Positions 32,359 through 43,346 of a stretch of DNA of 54,179 nucleotides are shown here, in pieces (within the stretch, counting starts at the first letter, position 1; each line of letters begins with the position of its first letter). Location: positions 1 through 54,179 of the forward strand of contig JAQCGX010000021.1 in NCBI GenBank assembly GCA_027619975.1, in the 5' to 3' direction. The translations under genes were made by a program, and so were the position numbers. Below the pieces are notes generated by a model. That model made no database searches. It saw nothing but the letters and a program-made list of their open reading frames with translations, and was not told the origin of the DNA. Origin of the DNA: Nitrospinota bacterium (lineage in GTDB: Bacteria; Nitrospinota; Nitrospinia; Nitrospinales; VA-1).

Positions 32359-34110
32359 TTATAAGCAATCGATGGTTTTGTCTCGTACATTGGTTCTTAT
32401 TTCTTCGAGAAAGGCGTCTATGTCCATCGTTCGAGTTTCCTTGGCCCGGCGCTTCCTGACGGCAAGCGTCAGGGTCTCGACTTCCTTTTCACCCAAAACA
32501 ATCATATATGGGATCTTCTGTAACTGGGCTTCCCTGATTTTGAACCCAATCTTTTCATTACGCAAGTCTTTTTCTACCCGGATCTCTTCCTTTTCGAGGA
32601 GTCGGGTCAACTCTTCTACATAAGGAAGCTGGTTATCGGTGATCGGAAGCAGGATGACCTGGGTCGGCGCGAGCCATAAAGGAAAAGCGCCGGCATAATG
32701 CTCAATCAGGCATCCGAAAAAACGCTCCAGGGAGCCCATCAGGGCGCGATGGATCATGATCGGCTGCTGACGCTGACCATTTTCCTCAATATAACTGATG
32801 TTGAACCGCTGGGGAAGGTTAAAATCGACCTGCACGGTCGAAACCTGCCAGTAACGGTTCAAGCTGTCCTTGATTTTGATGTCGATTTTGGGACCATAAA
32901 ACACGCCTTCCCCAGGATCGATTTCATAGGCAAGATCGGATTTCTCCAAGGCCGCTTTCAGGGCATGGGTGGCTTTTTCCCAATCTTCCTGCTCGCCGAC
33001 GAATTTTTCCGGCTGGGTGCTGAGATAGACTTTGTACTCTTCAAACCCGAAGGACTTGAGAACGAATAGAATCAGATCCAGCACCTTGACGATTTCTTCT
33101 TCAAGCTGGCTGGGACGGCAAAACAGATGCGCGTCGTCCTGGGTGAAGCCGCGAACCCGCAAAAGACCATGCAGAACGCCGGAACGCTCATAGCGGTAAA
33201 CCGTGCCAAATTCCCCGAAACGGATGGGAAGGTCGCGGTAGCTACGCAGGTGGCTCTGAAAAATTTGAATATGAAACGGGCAGTTCATGGGTTTCATCAC
33301 ATATTCCTTGCCCTCGATATCCATGGGCGAGAATATGTTTTCTTTATAGAAAGCCATGTGTCCGCTGGTTTTCCATAAGTCCACTTTGGCGGCGTGCGGG
33401 CTGTAAACCATCTCATAGCCGTTTTTATAGTGCTCTTTTTTCCAGAAGTCTTCGATCAGGCCGCGGATTCTCGCGCCCTTGGGATGCCACAGGATCAGCC
33501 CCGGTCCGATTTCATCGGTCACTGAATACAAATCCAGTTCTTTTCCGAGTTTGCGGTGGTCGCGTTTCTTGGCTTCTTCCAGTCGATTCAGGTATTGGCG
33601 AAGTTCTTTATCATTATGCCAGGCGGTCCCGTAGATTCTCTGCAACACGGGGTTGCGCTCATCCCCACGCCAGTAGGAGGCGGAGGTGTGCAACAGCTTG
33701 AACGATTTTAAATCTTTGGTGGAGCCGACGTGCGGGCCACGGCAAAGGTCCGTGAACTCCCCTTGCGTGTAAACCGACAAGGCTTGATCGGAATCGATGT
33801 CGTCGATGATCTCTTTCTTGAAAGATTCACCCAGCGAGTCGAACATCTTGAGCGCATCGGCTCGCGGGAGTTCCTGGCGGACGATTTCGAGATCTTTTGC
33901 TACAATTTCCTTCATCAAGGCTTCTATTTTTTCCAGATCTTCCGGCACAAACGGTTGTTCCCGGGAAAAGTCATAATAGAACCCGTCTTCAATCACGGGG
34001 CCGATCGTCACTTTAGTTTCGGGATACAACTGCTTCACAGCCTGCGCCATCAAATGGGCGGCACTGTGGCGGATGGTTTCCAGATCGTAATTTTCAGTTG
34101 TCTTGCTCAT
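32359..34110 (-). CDS. thrS: Threonyl-tRNA synthetase lacking the TGS domain
   Basis: ThrRS charges tRNA-Thr and edits Ser-tRNA-Thr. The 583-residue protein has the editing domain (HSAAHL near residue 16, CRGPH), the class-II core (KPMNCPFH with the Zn Cys, GLLRVRGFTQDDAH, MIHRALMGS) and the anticodon domain (LRNEKIGFKIREAQ). The usual N-terminal TGS domain of about 60 residues is absent: the protein begins 16 residues before the editing motif. The start has a fair ribosome site and no in-frame extension with TGS-like sequence was seen. The gene precedes infC with a gap of about 26 bp, the usual order. Confidence 0.96.
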   Translation of the reverse strand: MSKTTENYDLETIRHSAAHLMAQAVKQLYPETKVTIGPVIEDGFYYDFSREQPFVPEDLEKIEALMKEIVAKDLEIVRQELPRADALKMFDSLGESFKKEIIDDIDSDQALSVYTQGEFTDLCRGPHVGSTKDLKSFKLLHTSASYWRGDERNPVLQRIYGTAWHNDKELRQYLNRLEEAKKRDHRKLGKELDLYSVTDEIGPGLILWHPKGARIRGLIEDFWKKEHYKNGYEMVYSPHAAKVDLWKTSGHMAFYKENIFSPMDIEGKEYVMKPMNCPFHIQIFQSHLRSYRDLPIRFGEFGTVYRYERSGVLHGLLRVRGFTQDDAHLFCRPSQLEEEIVKVLDLILFVLKSFGFEEYKVYLSTQPEKFVGEQEDWEKATHALKAALEKSDLAYEIDPGEGVFYGPKIDIKIKDSLNRYWQVSTVQVDFNLPQRFNISYIEENGQRQQPIMIHRALMGSLERFFGCLIEHYAGAFPLWLAPTQVILLPITDNQLPYVEELTRLLEKEEIRVEKDLRNEKIGFKIREAQLQKIPYMIVLGEKEVETLTLAVRKRRAKETRTMDIDAFLEEIRTNVRDKTIDCL

Positions 34111-34314
34111 TTTTACTTTCCGTGGTTCTCCGGTTTACACTATTGTTCCTGATCGGCAATGTACCGGCACATTGCCTGCTTGACACCAACCGCTGGGTTG
34201 TAAGGGATATCCTTTAAGGGAAGGAGAAACTTAAAGCTTTGCAAAAACGCACTTTATACTGTCCTGATCGTGCGCTTGAGCGGAGGTTTCTATTTACCCT
34301 GGGGAATCGAAAAA

Positions 34315-34386
34315 TAGGCGCGGGCGGTTTCGAACCGCCGACCCCTTGCATGTCAAGCAAGTACTCTACCCCTGAGCTACGCGCCT
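34315..34386 (-). tRNA. tRNA-Val (anticodon GAC)
   Basis: On the minus strand the acceptor stem is AGGCGCG/CGCGCCT, the anticodon arm CTTGC-TTGACAT-GCAAG gives anticodon GAC, and the T arm is GGCGG-TTCGAAA-CCGCC. The discriminator is A and the CCA end is not encoded. It lies upstream of thrS. The 200 bp between them contains a GGCAATGT/ACATTGCC hairpin and no gene. Confidence 0.95.
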
Positions 34387-34520
34387 GAATTCGTTATGGT
34401 TGCCTATTTTAGAGGGAAACCGCCATTTGTCAAGCAGAGTCCCACTGCTGGTAAAGTTTTGCCGCTGATTATTGCCGTAAAACCCCTAAACAACCCTTGA
34501 ATTTATTGCCTATTCTTTAA

Positions 34521-37060
<2,540 letters not shown>

Positions 37061-37147
37061 TGTCTTTGCCCGTGCTAACGATGCAATTTCTTTGATTTGG
37101 TTTGCCTCATTAGAATCTCCCCGGCCCCCAACTCAAAACTAAAAATA

Positions 37148-37214
37148 GTAGCACAGGCTTTCCAGCCTGTGCATTCACATAGACTTTTCACACAGGCTGG
37201 AAAGCCTGTGCTAC
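37148..37214. repeat. 67-bp REP-like palindrome inside the thi operon
   Basis: GTAGCACAGGCTTTCCAGCC and GGCTGGAAAGCCTGTGCTAC form the two arms. It is the inverse of the element at 29553-29619. It lies between thiG and thiE, so the operon transcript would carry a strong hairpin there. Confidence 0.85.
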
Positions 37215-37262
37215 TGAAAACCTGTAGGGCTGACGATTACTTCTGCCTTCATGCCTTGCTGG

Positions 37263-38057
37263 TTAAATATCTATCAACCCTTCCAACGGACTGCTGGCGG
37301 ATGCGTATAATTTTTTAGGAATCCTGCCCGCTTCAAAAGCCAGCCTGCCGCTCTCGACCGCCATTTTCATGGCCAAAGCCATTTTTAACGGGTCACGGGC
37401 TCCGGCGATGGCGGAGTTCATCAACAAGCCGGTCACACCCAGTTCCATGGCCAGGCTGGCGTCGGATGCGGTGCCGACACCGGCGTCTATAATTACGGGT
37501 ACCTTGACCGCTTCCAGAATCAGCCTGATGTTGTAAGGGTTGCGAATGCCTAAGCCAGAGCCGATCGGCGCGGCCAGAGGCATGACGGCGACACAGCCCA
37601 GGTCTTCGAGTTTTTTGCACAATACGACATCGTCCGTACAATAGGGCAATACCTGAAACCCGTCCTTGACCAGCAACCGGGAGGCTTCGAGCGTGGCCTC
37701 GTTGTCGGGGAATAAGGTTTTTTCATCGCCGATGACTTCCACTTTGACGAAATTGCCCAACCCGGCTTCCCGGGCCAGCTGACAGGTCATGACCGCTTCC
37801 TTCACGGAATAGCAACCGGCGGTGTTCGGTAGAAATATGTATTTTTTGGGATCGAGGTGGTTGAGCAGCGATTCCTTGGTGGTGTCCAGCTCGATGCGGC
37901 GGACGGCTACGGTCACGATTTCGGCGCCGGAAATTTCAATCGCTCGACGAGTTTCTTCAAAGGAAGCGTATTTCCCCGTGCCGACGATCAATCGTGACGT
38001 CAGGGTTTTATCGCCAATTTTAAAACTGTTCTTTTCTGCGGCGACTGTATTTTCCAT
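37263..38057 (-). CDS. thiG: Thiazole synthase
   Basis: ThiG condenses DXP, the glycine imine and ThiS-thiocarboxylate sulfur into the thiazole phosphate. The 264-residue TIM barrel has [15 protein letters not shown], the catalytic Lys region near [39 protein letters not shown], and the phosphate-binding [18 protein letters not shown]. The ATG at 38057 is chosen because GGAGG lies 12 bases upstream; the open frame runs to 38078. It follows thiS by about 38 bp. Confidence 0.95.
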   Translation of the reverse strand: MENTVAAEKNSFKIGDKTLTSRLIVGTGKYASFEETRRAIEISGAEIVTVAVRRIELDTTKESLLNHLDPKKYIFLPNTAGCYSVKEAVMTCQLAREAGLGNFVKVEVIGDEKTLFPDNEATLEASRLLVKDGFQVLPYCTDDVVLCKKLEDLGCVAVMPLAAPIGSGLGIRNPYNIRLILEAVKVPVIIDAGVGTASDASLAMELGVTGLLMNSAIAGARDPLKMALAMKMAVESGRLAFEAGRIPKKLYASASSPLEGLIDI

Positions 38058-38095
38058 GGGAAATGATGTTCCTCCCAAACGTGTTTTTAATCGGG

Positions 38096-38299
38096 TTAAA
38101 CTCCGCCGCCAACTGCGTGGACGATCTCTATGGTATCGCCCTCTTGAACGGCGGTGGTCGGGTACTGCGATCTGGGAACGACCTGATGATTGACGGCCAC
38201 GGCGATGTTGGGAGCTACAATTTTCAGCTCTTCTACCAGTTCGGTCACGGTATTACTGGAATGAATTTCCCGTTCTTCACCGTTAATCGTCAGCTTCAC
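38096..38299 (-). CDS. thiS: Sulfur carrier protein ThiS with one residue after the Gly-Gly end
   Basis: ThiS is a ubiquitin-fold carrier whose C-terminal glycine is adenylated and converted to thiocarboxylate to give sulfur to ThiG. The sequence matches ThiS from [11 protein letters not shown] to [14 protein letters not shown]. The last residue is Val after three Gly, so the terminal glycine is not free as encoded; the stop TAA follows. Start is set at GTG 38299, where the family Met is expected, with GGGGA upstream; ATG 38323 would add eight residues. It is the first gene after the TPP riboswitch. No thiF is seen in the window. Confidence 0.85.
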   Translation of the reverse strand: MKLTINGEEREIHSSNTVTELVEELKIVAPNIAVAVNHQVVPRSQYPTTAVQEGDTIEIVHAVGGGV

Positions 38300-38416
38300 C
38301 GAGATTCCCCATTTTAACTTCATTAAACAAAATCCAGCTTTCTCCATTACGTATGAAAGTAGAACTGAATCTTTCTGGTGTGTTGTTTGGGTAAGATTTC
38401 TGCGGGAGGGACCGAT

Positions 38417-38451
38417 AAAACAAAACTGCAACCCGATCATCGGGATTGCAG
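38417..38451 (-). terminator. Riboswitch-controlled attenuator terminator
   Basis: On the minus strand, CTGCAATCCCGAT and ATCGGGTTGCAG form a stem (38426-38451), followed by TTTTGTTTT (38417-38425). It lies between the TPP aptamer and thiS. The arrangement suggests premature termination when TPP is bound. Confidence 0.85.
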
Positions 38452-38487
38452 TCTGAAGAAATGGCAGCACATCTGAATAAGATAGCT

Positions 38488-38576
38488 TCACTTCCCTTCG
38501 CTGGCATAATCCAGATCAGGTTCCAAGGGTCATCCTTACGGAAATCTCAGTTGGTGCAACACCCCTAGTGAAGTGA
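38488..38576 (-). promoter_or_regulatory. TPP riboswitch (THI element)
   Basis: The minus strand carries the conserved parts in order: P1 TCACTTC, AGGGGTG, CTGAGA, ACCCTTGGAACCTGATCTGG, then ATGCCAGCGAAGGGAAGTGA. It controls the thiS-thiG-thiE-thiC operon by binding thiamine pyrophosphate. A TTGACA box (38602-38607 on the minus strand) lies just upstream as a likely -35; the -10 is not clear. Confidence 0.97.
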
Positions 38577-38649
38577 CTAGCATTCGATAGTTTTACTTTT
38601 ATGTCAAGAGTTATTGACGGAATTTTAAAAAAGAGTGATAATTCAAACT

Positions 38650-39945
38650 ATGACTATGAATTTAAAAACGTTAAGCAGATTTTGTGTTATTGGACTCCTG
38701 GTGTGCATTCAGGCGTGCGCCAGCAATCCTCTCGGTTACTTTTCTGAAAAACCTTATTTTACGGCCCCGCAGGGACAAATGACAAGAGAGGACCGGGAGC
38801 TTTTTGACCGGGCCTTGTTCCGGCAGGAGAACAACAGGAGTGCGGCGGCGATCAAGGTGTGGAAACAATTCCTGCAGAAATATCCGCGTTCTTTTGAGGC
38901 TCACAATAACCTGGGCCTGGTTTATTTTGGAGACGATCAAGTGGGCCCGTCCATTGTCGAATTTGAAACCGCCCTGTCGCTGGAGCCAAACGACGAGAAA
39001 ATCAAAAATAATCTGGTCCGGGTGCTCATGTTCAAGTCCACCCTCCTTAATGAAGCCAGGGATTACAACGGCGCGGTCGATACCCTGAAACAGGCGCAGG
39101 AACTTTCTTCACCGGAGCAGAAGGAGAAAATCGGTTTTATTATTGAGAAGTTTGAAGATAAAGTTTTCGAGCAAGCCAAACAATCCAACACGTTGCAAGC
39201 TTACGAAGGTTTCCTCAAACGTTTTCCAAACAGCGGGAAAAAAGCCGATGAAGCGCGGACGAAAATAGCAGGACTGAAGCCAATAAGTTCTGAAGTGAGT
39301 GAAACTGCGCTGGATGGCATGCAAACGGAAGATTCTTCACCAGCCGTTTCGCCGGGTGGTACAGAGATTCCGGACAGTGATCCCGCGCCTGCAATGGCGA
39401 AGACAGGTGATGAGGACATGGAGAAAGATATTTCCGGGGCTGAAAGCTCGATCCTGGAAAGTGCGGACAAAGGGCACATGGATGAAGTTGGCTCCCCCAT
39501 GAAAGAAGGGGCCGGGAAAATCATGGAAACAGCCGAAAAAGCTGAGGAACGGCCTTTGATTGAAAGTCTGGATGAGGGAATTGTTCCCGAGCAACCGCAA
39601 GAAGTTGTGCGCAGTGTCGATCGTCCTATAGAAATCGCCACGCAACCGGAGCCCAAACCCTCCACCGGCACCGATCTTTTCCCCGCTCAAGAGCCGCCGG
39701 AAGTTGCCAATCTGTTTGACTCTCTTGAAGGGAGCCAGCCGCCGAAAAAGATCGTGGAGATCGTCACTCGCAATGATCCGCTCAGAGTCAGGGAAGAACC
39801 TTCCTCGAACTCCAGGGTTCTTGGTACCGTGGATAAGGGTTCGCAGTTCCCCTTTGTCAGAGAACAGAATGGATGGTATAAGGTTCAATTTTCCTCGGGC
39901 CAAATGGGTTGGGTTTCAAAAAAATTCTCGCGGCTGATGGAATAA
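38650..39945 (+). CDS. TPR lipoprotein with C-terminal bacterial SH3 domain
   Basis: The protein (about 431 residues) has a lipoprotein signal with lipobox VCIQAC near residue 23, TPR-like repeats (about 60-200, AHNNLGLVYFGDDQ), a long acidic disordered linker (about 210-350), and a C-terminal SH3b domain (about 370-430, DPLRVREEPSSNSRVLGTV). SH3b domains often bind peptidoglycan or metal-linked partners, so a role in envelope assembly is likely. The ATG at 38650 is chosen; GTG 38635 and ATG 38656 are possible. The gene diverges from the thi operon. Confidence 0.8.
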   Translation: MTMNLKTLSRFCVIGLLVCIQACASNPLGYFSEKPYFTAPQGQMTREDRELFDRALFRQENNRSAAAIKVWKQFLQKYPRSFEAHNNLGLVYFGDDQVGPSIVEFETALSLEPNDEKIKNNLVRVLMFKSTLLNEARDYNGAVDTLKQAQELSSPEQKEKIGFIIEKFEDKVFEQAKQSNTLQAYEGFLKRFPNSGKKADEARTKIAGLKPISSEVSETALDGMQTEDSSPAVSPGGTEIPDSDPAPAMAKTGDEDMEKDISGAESSILESADKGHMDEVGSPMKEGAGKIMETAEKAEERPLIESLDEGIVPEQPQEVVRSVDRPIEIATQPEPKPSTGTDLFPAQEPPEVANLFDSLEGSQPPKKIVEIVTRNDPLRVREEPSSNSRVLGTVDKGSQFPFVREQNGWYKVQFSSGQMGWVSKKFSRLME

Positions 39946-40062
39946 CTCTCCAGGTTGGGCGATCTAACCTGAAATATTGAGGCAGGCTTGCCCTTGCGAT
40001 TTTCCAAATCCGATTTGCTCCGGGAAAACTTTGAATAGGGTTGAGTAAAAACCAGTCTCATC

Positions 40063-41031
40063 ATGACCACGATTGCGCAGGAAGAACTCGATCAATTGAT
40101 TGCCAATGAATGGCAATATCTGGACTCCAAAAAAGGCGAATGGAGCCTCCTGGAAGGTGAGCAGGACATGGAGGTTTTGGAACATATTCTAAGATGTATT
40201 CTGCACTTGGGAAGCACACGGACATTCGGAAACGATTTCCGGGAATGCGTGAAGGTACAAAACCCGGATGGCGGCTGGTCTAAAGTGTCTCATGCCAACC
40301 AGACCTCGATGTGGATCACGACGTTTGTGGCCTTGAAACTTTGCCGGGGCAACCTCATTTTGCAGGACCCTGAGATCGAGGCTGCCATTCAACGGGCGCT
40401 GGAATACGTGCTGTCCACTCAGGAAGCGGACGGGCATTGGAACGACCCTGAATGGTCGCACCTGGATACCACCTGCTCGGTGACTTGTTTTCTAACCATC
40501 TATCAGGTCACGCATGACAGGCAGAGTGAAGAAAGGATTAACAAGGCGAGAATCGGCGGCTTTGAGTTTGTCAAGAACTGGCAACAGGACTCCGGGTTAT
40601 GGAAGGATAACACCTTTCATCCTGCCGGCATTGAAACCACCGCTCATCTGATGCAATACACCCTCGTGCCAGCGTATTTTATGGATGGAATTGATTACGC
40701 CGAAAAACTTTGCATGGATGTCGCCGACTCGCTGGCAGGAGAACAAGCGGCCAATGGCTCCTGGGACCAGGAAAACATGGATCACACGATGGATGCCTGC
40801 CGCAATCTGATGCTGGTTGCCGATACGTTTGGCAAGCGTGAAAAATTCACGCCCTTCATTGCAAAAGGCGTTCGCTGGCTCATCGACGAAAAAAACGACC
40901 AGGGCTGGGGCGACTTTCCAGAAGAACCCAGTAACGTGGAACGCACGGCGGACGGTCTGGACACGCTGCTTAAGTTCAGAAGATTTTGTTCCGGCGACCC
41001 TATGTCGCATTTCTGGGCCTACAGTAAATAG
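40063..41031 (+). CDS. Half-size squalene/terpene cyclase-like alpha-toroid protein
   Basis: The 322-residue protein has repeated QW-type motifs of alpha-alpha toroids: VQNPDGGWSK (about 67-76), TQEADGHWND (122-131), WQQDSGLWKD, GEQAANGSWDQ, and DQGWGDFPEEPSNVERTADG. Squalene-hopene cyclases are about twice as long and use a DxDD acid. Here the nearest sequence is LDTTCS, lacking that acid cluster, so classical cyclase chemistry is doubtful. No signal peptide is present. It lies between a TPR lipoprotein and a nucleotidyltransferase, about 110 bp from each. Function unknown; lipid or glycan binding is possible. Confidence 0.7.
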   Translation: MTTIAQEELDQLIANEWQYLDSKKGEWSLLEGEQDMEVLEHILRCILHLGSTRTFGNDFRECVKVQNPDGGWSKVSHANQTSMWITTFVALKLCRGNLILQDPEIEAAIQRALEYVLSTQEADGHWNDPEWSHLDTTCSVTCFLTIYQVTHDRQSEERINKARIGGFEFVKNWQQDSGLWKDNTFHPAGIETTAHLMQYTLVPAYFMDGIDYAEKLCMDVADSLAGEQAANGSWDQENMDHTMDACRNLMLVADTFGKREKFTPFIAKGVRWLIDEKNDQGWGDFPEEPSNVERTADGLDTLLKFRRFCSGDPMSHFWAYSK

Positions 41032-41138
41032 ACGGGTTGCGCGAACGGAGGGAAGTTTCCCTTTGGCCGGTTTAAATATTTTTTCACTTCTGATCCAGGC
41101 ATTGTCATTTCTTCCTGGAGATCAATACCAGTCAACTT

Positions 41139-41888
41139 ATGGAAGCAATTATTCTTTTAGCCGGATACGGGTCGCGCCTGAACCGGCAGGACATTCCCCA
41201 CAAAGCGTTATTGCCTTTCAGCGGCGGCACTCTTCTTTCCCGCCACCTTTCCTGTTTGCAGGAACTGGGAATCGAACGCACGCACCTGATTCTGGGGCAC
41301 AACAAAGAGAAGGTTGAGAGCTATGTTCGGGGCTTACAGCTCGAGTTGCCCATCGAATTCATCGATAACAAGGTTTATCGAACCACCGGAAACACGCTTT
41401 CGATGGTAATGGGGCTCAGGCAATGCTCAGGTGATGTCCTCATTCTGGATGGAGATGTTCTTTACCCGCGGCGGATTTTAATCGATTATGTGCGGGCGTC
41501 AGGCCCGACTTCTTTCGCGTTGACTCCCGGAGAAATTGATGACGAAGAATCATCGAAGGCGTTGTTGAAGGCATCCGGGGACATTCATGCGTTTATCACC
41601 AAACGGCATTTCACCGAGGAAGAGAAAAACGGATTTGCGTTTGGCGGGGAAGCGATCGGGTTTTTTAAACTCTCAGCAGTCAACGTGAATCGATTTGTGG
41701 ATTTGTACGAGCAACACGAAGCCGAGTACGAGAAAGTTCTCTGGGAAATCCCGTTCACCGAATTTGCTCGTGACGTGGACCTTGCGGCCTGGAGCACGAC
41801 CCAGCCGGGTTGTTTTGAAATCGACACGCAGGAAGAGTACGAACACGCTCTTGATTATTTCGGGCGCCATCGCGATATTTACGGTTGA
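41139..41888 (+). CDS. Sugar/choline-phosphate nucleotidyltransferase-like protein
   Basis: The 249-residue protein has the nucleotidyltransferase fold: AIILLAGYGSRL (3-14, here LAGYGSRL in place of LAAGxGxRL), HKALLPFSGGTLL, LILDGDVLYP for the metal-binding Asp, and a late GFFKLS. Such short enzymes resemble LicC (CTP:phosphocholine cytidylyltransferase) and related proteins. They activate a head group or sugar for surface glycans. The substrate cannot be read from sequence. Confidence 0.8.
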   Translation: MEAIILLAGYGSRLNRQDIPHKALLPFSGGTLLSRHLSCLQELGIERTHLILGHNKEKVESYVRGLQLELPIEFIDNKVYRTTGNTLSMVMGLRQCSGDVLILDGDVLYPRRILIDYVRASGPTSFALTPGEIDDEESSKALLKASGDIHAFITKRHFTEEEKNGFAFGGEAIGFFKLSAVNVNRFVDLYEQHEAEYEKVLWEIPFTEFARDVDLAAWSTTQPGCFEIDTQEEYEHALDYFGRHRDIYG

Positions 41889-41934
41889 TGGAACGATTGC
41901 GCTACTGAACGGGGTGGGACTCGGAATCTTTCCC

Positions 41935-42309
41935 TCAGAAGGCATAGCCCAGAGAGAGAATCCAATTGACGTCGTTTTTCCTCACGCCGGTTCCGGGGTT
42001 GCTGTTAATGAGGGCATAGCCTCTGCCTGACGGGGATTTCACTTTGATTTGACCGGGGGTGGAGGGCAGAAACCGTCCTTTGATGGTTTTGCCGTTGTTG
42101 AGAACAATTTTGGCGGGCTTTGCGGTAAGGATCTTTTTGATCTCGGAAGTTTGTATTTGAATGGTTTCGGAATAACCCGTTGCCAGCGTCAGGACACCGC
42201 CCTTCATTGTTTGTACGGTTCCCTGGAAACGGTCTCCGTTTTTCATTAGGATTTTATCGGCGGAGGCCTCTGTCGTGAAAAGCAGTACGATCAGCACACC
42301 CCCCACCAT
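41935..42309 (-). CDS. Small secreted DUF481-N-terminal-like protein
   Basis: The 124-residue protein has a signal peptide (MVGGVLIVLLFTTEASA) and two beta repeats of the type KNGDRFQGTVQTMKGGVLTL and LNNGKTIKGRF. These resemble the N-terminal part of DUF481 outer-membrane proteins, whose barrel then follows. Here the protein ends after the repeats (NWILSLGYAF), so it is either a short family member or a truncated gene. GGGAGG precedes the ATG by 8 bases. It converges with the nucleotidyltransferase gene. Confidence 0.65.
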   Translation of the reverse strand: MVGGVLIVLLFTTEASADKILMKNGDRFQGTVQTMKGGVLTLATGYSETIQIQTSEIKKILTAKPAKIVLNNGKTIKGRFLPSTPGQIKVKSPSGRGYALINSNPGTGVRKNDVNWILSLGYAF

Positions 42310-42329
42310 TGGATTTTCCTCCCTTTCAC

Positions 42330-42479
42330 TTGCAGAGACTTTTCAACCACCTTTTGAACGGGTATTTTAATTATCTGGCAAACCTTGAGCAGGAAGAACC
42401 TCGGCAGTTCTATATTGAAATGAATCCGCAATCTGGGATGTTGTTTCATTTAACGTATCAAACTTCAGGGCAAGGATAA
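42330..42479 (+). CDS. Possible small ORF (49 aa) of unknown function
   Basis: In the 330-bp gap between two annotated genes, the plus strand has an open frame with protein-like composition (LFNHLLNGYFNYLANLEQ, then QFYIEMNPQSGMLFHL) ending at TAA 42477. The only starts are TTG codons (42330 or 42309) without a clear ribosome site. It may be a small gene or a remnant. Confidence 0.3.
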   Translation: MQRLFNHLLNGYFNYLANLEQEEPRQFYIEMNPQSGMLFHLTYQTSGQG

Positions 42480-42640
42480 AATTGAAATTTGTATTGGTTG
42501 ACAAAAAGTTGAAGGATAGTGATAAAAATTTTTTAATGCGGTTGTAAATTTTTAAAGACCTCCATTCTCATGTCAGGCATCCTATAAGCCACGGGTAGGT
42601 TGTGTGGACGGCAGTGGAATTTTTGCAGGAAGGGGTTTGG

Positions 42641-43333
42641 ATGTTAACCAAATACAAGGCGGTGTTTTTCGACGTTGGCGGGACTCTGCTGCGCGTGCAT
42701 CCATCGGTCGGGGAAGTTTATACCCGGCATGCCCGGAGCTACGGGTTTTCCGGTGACGCGGCAGATGTGGACAAGCAATTCCGTCTGCAATGGAACGCGA
42801 TGGGCGGCATTGAATCGCTGGGTCGGCAAAGTGGAATGACGATAGAGAAAAAATTCTGGCGGGATCTTGTATTTCAAGTGTTCGAACATTTTGGCGGTTT
42901 GCAGGATTTTGAAAATTATTTCGAGCAGATCTACGATGTGTTCCGGAAAAAGGACTGCTGGCGGGTTTATGAAGATGTTTTAGAGTCGGGCATTCTGGAA
43001 AAATTAAAGCGCCGAGGGGTTATTTTGGGAGTCGTTTCGAACTGGGATTCACGACTTCAAGACACTCTGGATGATATCGGGCTGGCCCGGCATTTCGATT
43101 TTATCCTCGCGTCAACGGTGGTGGGGTCGGCCAAACCGGATCAAAAGATATTCGCTGAGGCGTTAAAATTGAGCGGAGTCCGCGCGGAGGAAGCCTGCCA
43201 CATCGGCGACGAACCGCTGACGGACATCAAGGGGGCAAGGCTCGCGGGAGTGGATGGGATTCTCATCGACCGGACCGGGCGGCATGCAGATTTCCCGGCT
43301 CTAAAAGTGAGTTCTTTTCTGGAGATGGTTTGA
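42641..43333 (+). CDS. HAD-superfamily hydrolase (HDHD3/REG-2-like)
   Basis: The 230-residue enzyme has motif I FFDVGGTLLR (Asp nucleophile; the usual second Asp is Gly here), motif II VVSNWDS, the motif III Lys region SAKPDQKIF, and motif IV HIGDEPLTDIKGARLAG. A cap domain fills residues 15-110. The missing acid in motif I (DVGGT instead of DxDGT) occurs in REG-2/HDHD3 proteins. It is a likely cytoplasmic phosphatase; substrate unknown. The ATG at 42641 has AGGAAGGGG upstream. It ends 13 bp from the convergent pentapeptide-repeat gene. Confidence 0.82.
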   Translation: MLTKYKAVFFDVGGTLLRVHPSVGEVYTRHARSYGFSGDAADVDKQFRLQWNAMGGIESLGRQSGMTIEKKFWRDLVFQVFEHFGGLQDFENYFEQIYDVFRKKDCWRVYEDVLESGILEKLKRRGVILGVVSNWDSRLQDTLDDIGLARHFDFILASTVVGSAKPDQKIFAEALKLSGVRAEEACHIGDEPLTDIKGARLAGVDGILIDRTGRHADFPALKVSSFLEMV

Positions 43334-43346
43334 CCGGGGTTTGTCT

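Noticed and set aside
34111-34314. T-box riboswitch before thrS
   Set aside because: Only a GGCAATGT/ACATTGCC hairpin is seen, without T-box motifs.
38096-38491. 131-codon thiS reading that starts at 38491
   Set aside because: The extra N-terminus would be encoded by the TPP riboswitch and its terminator; ThiS homology begins at KLTINGEE.
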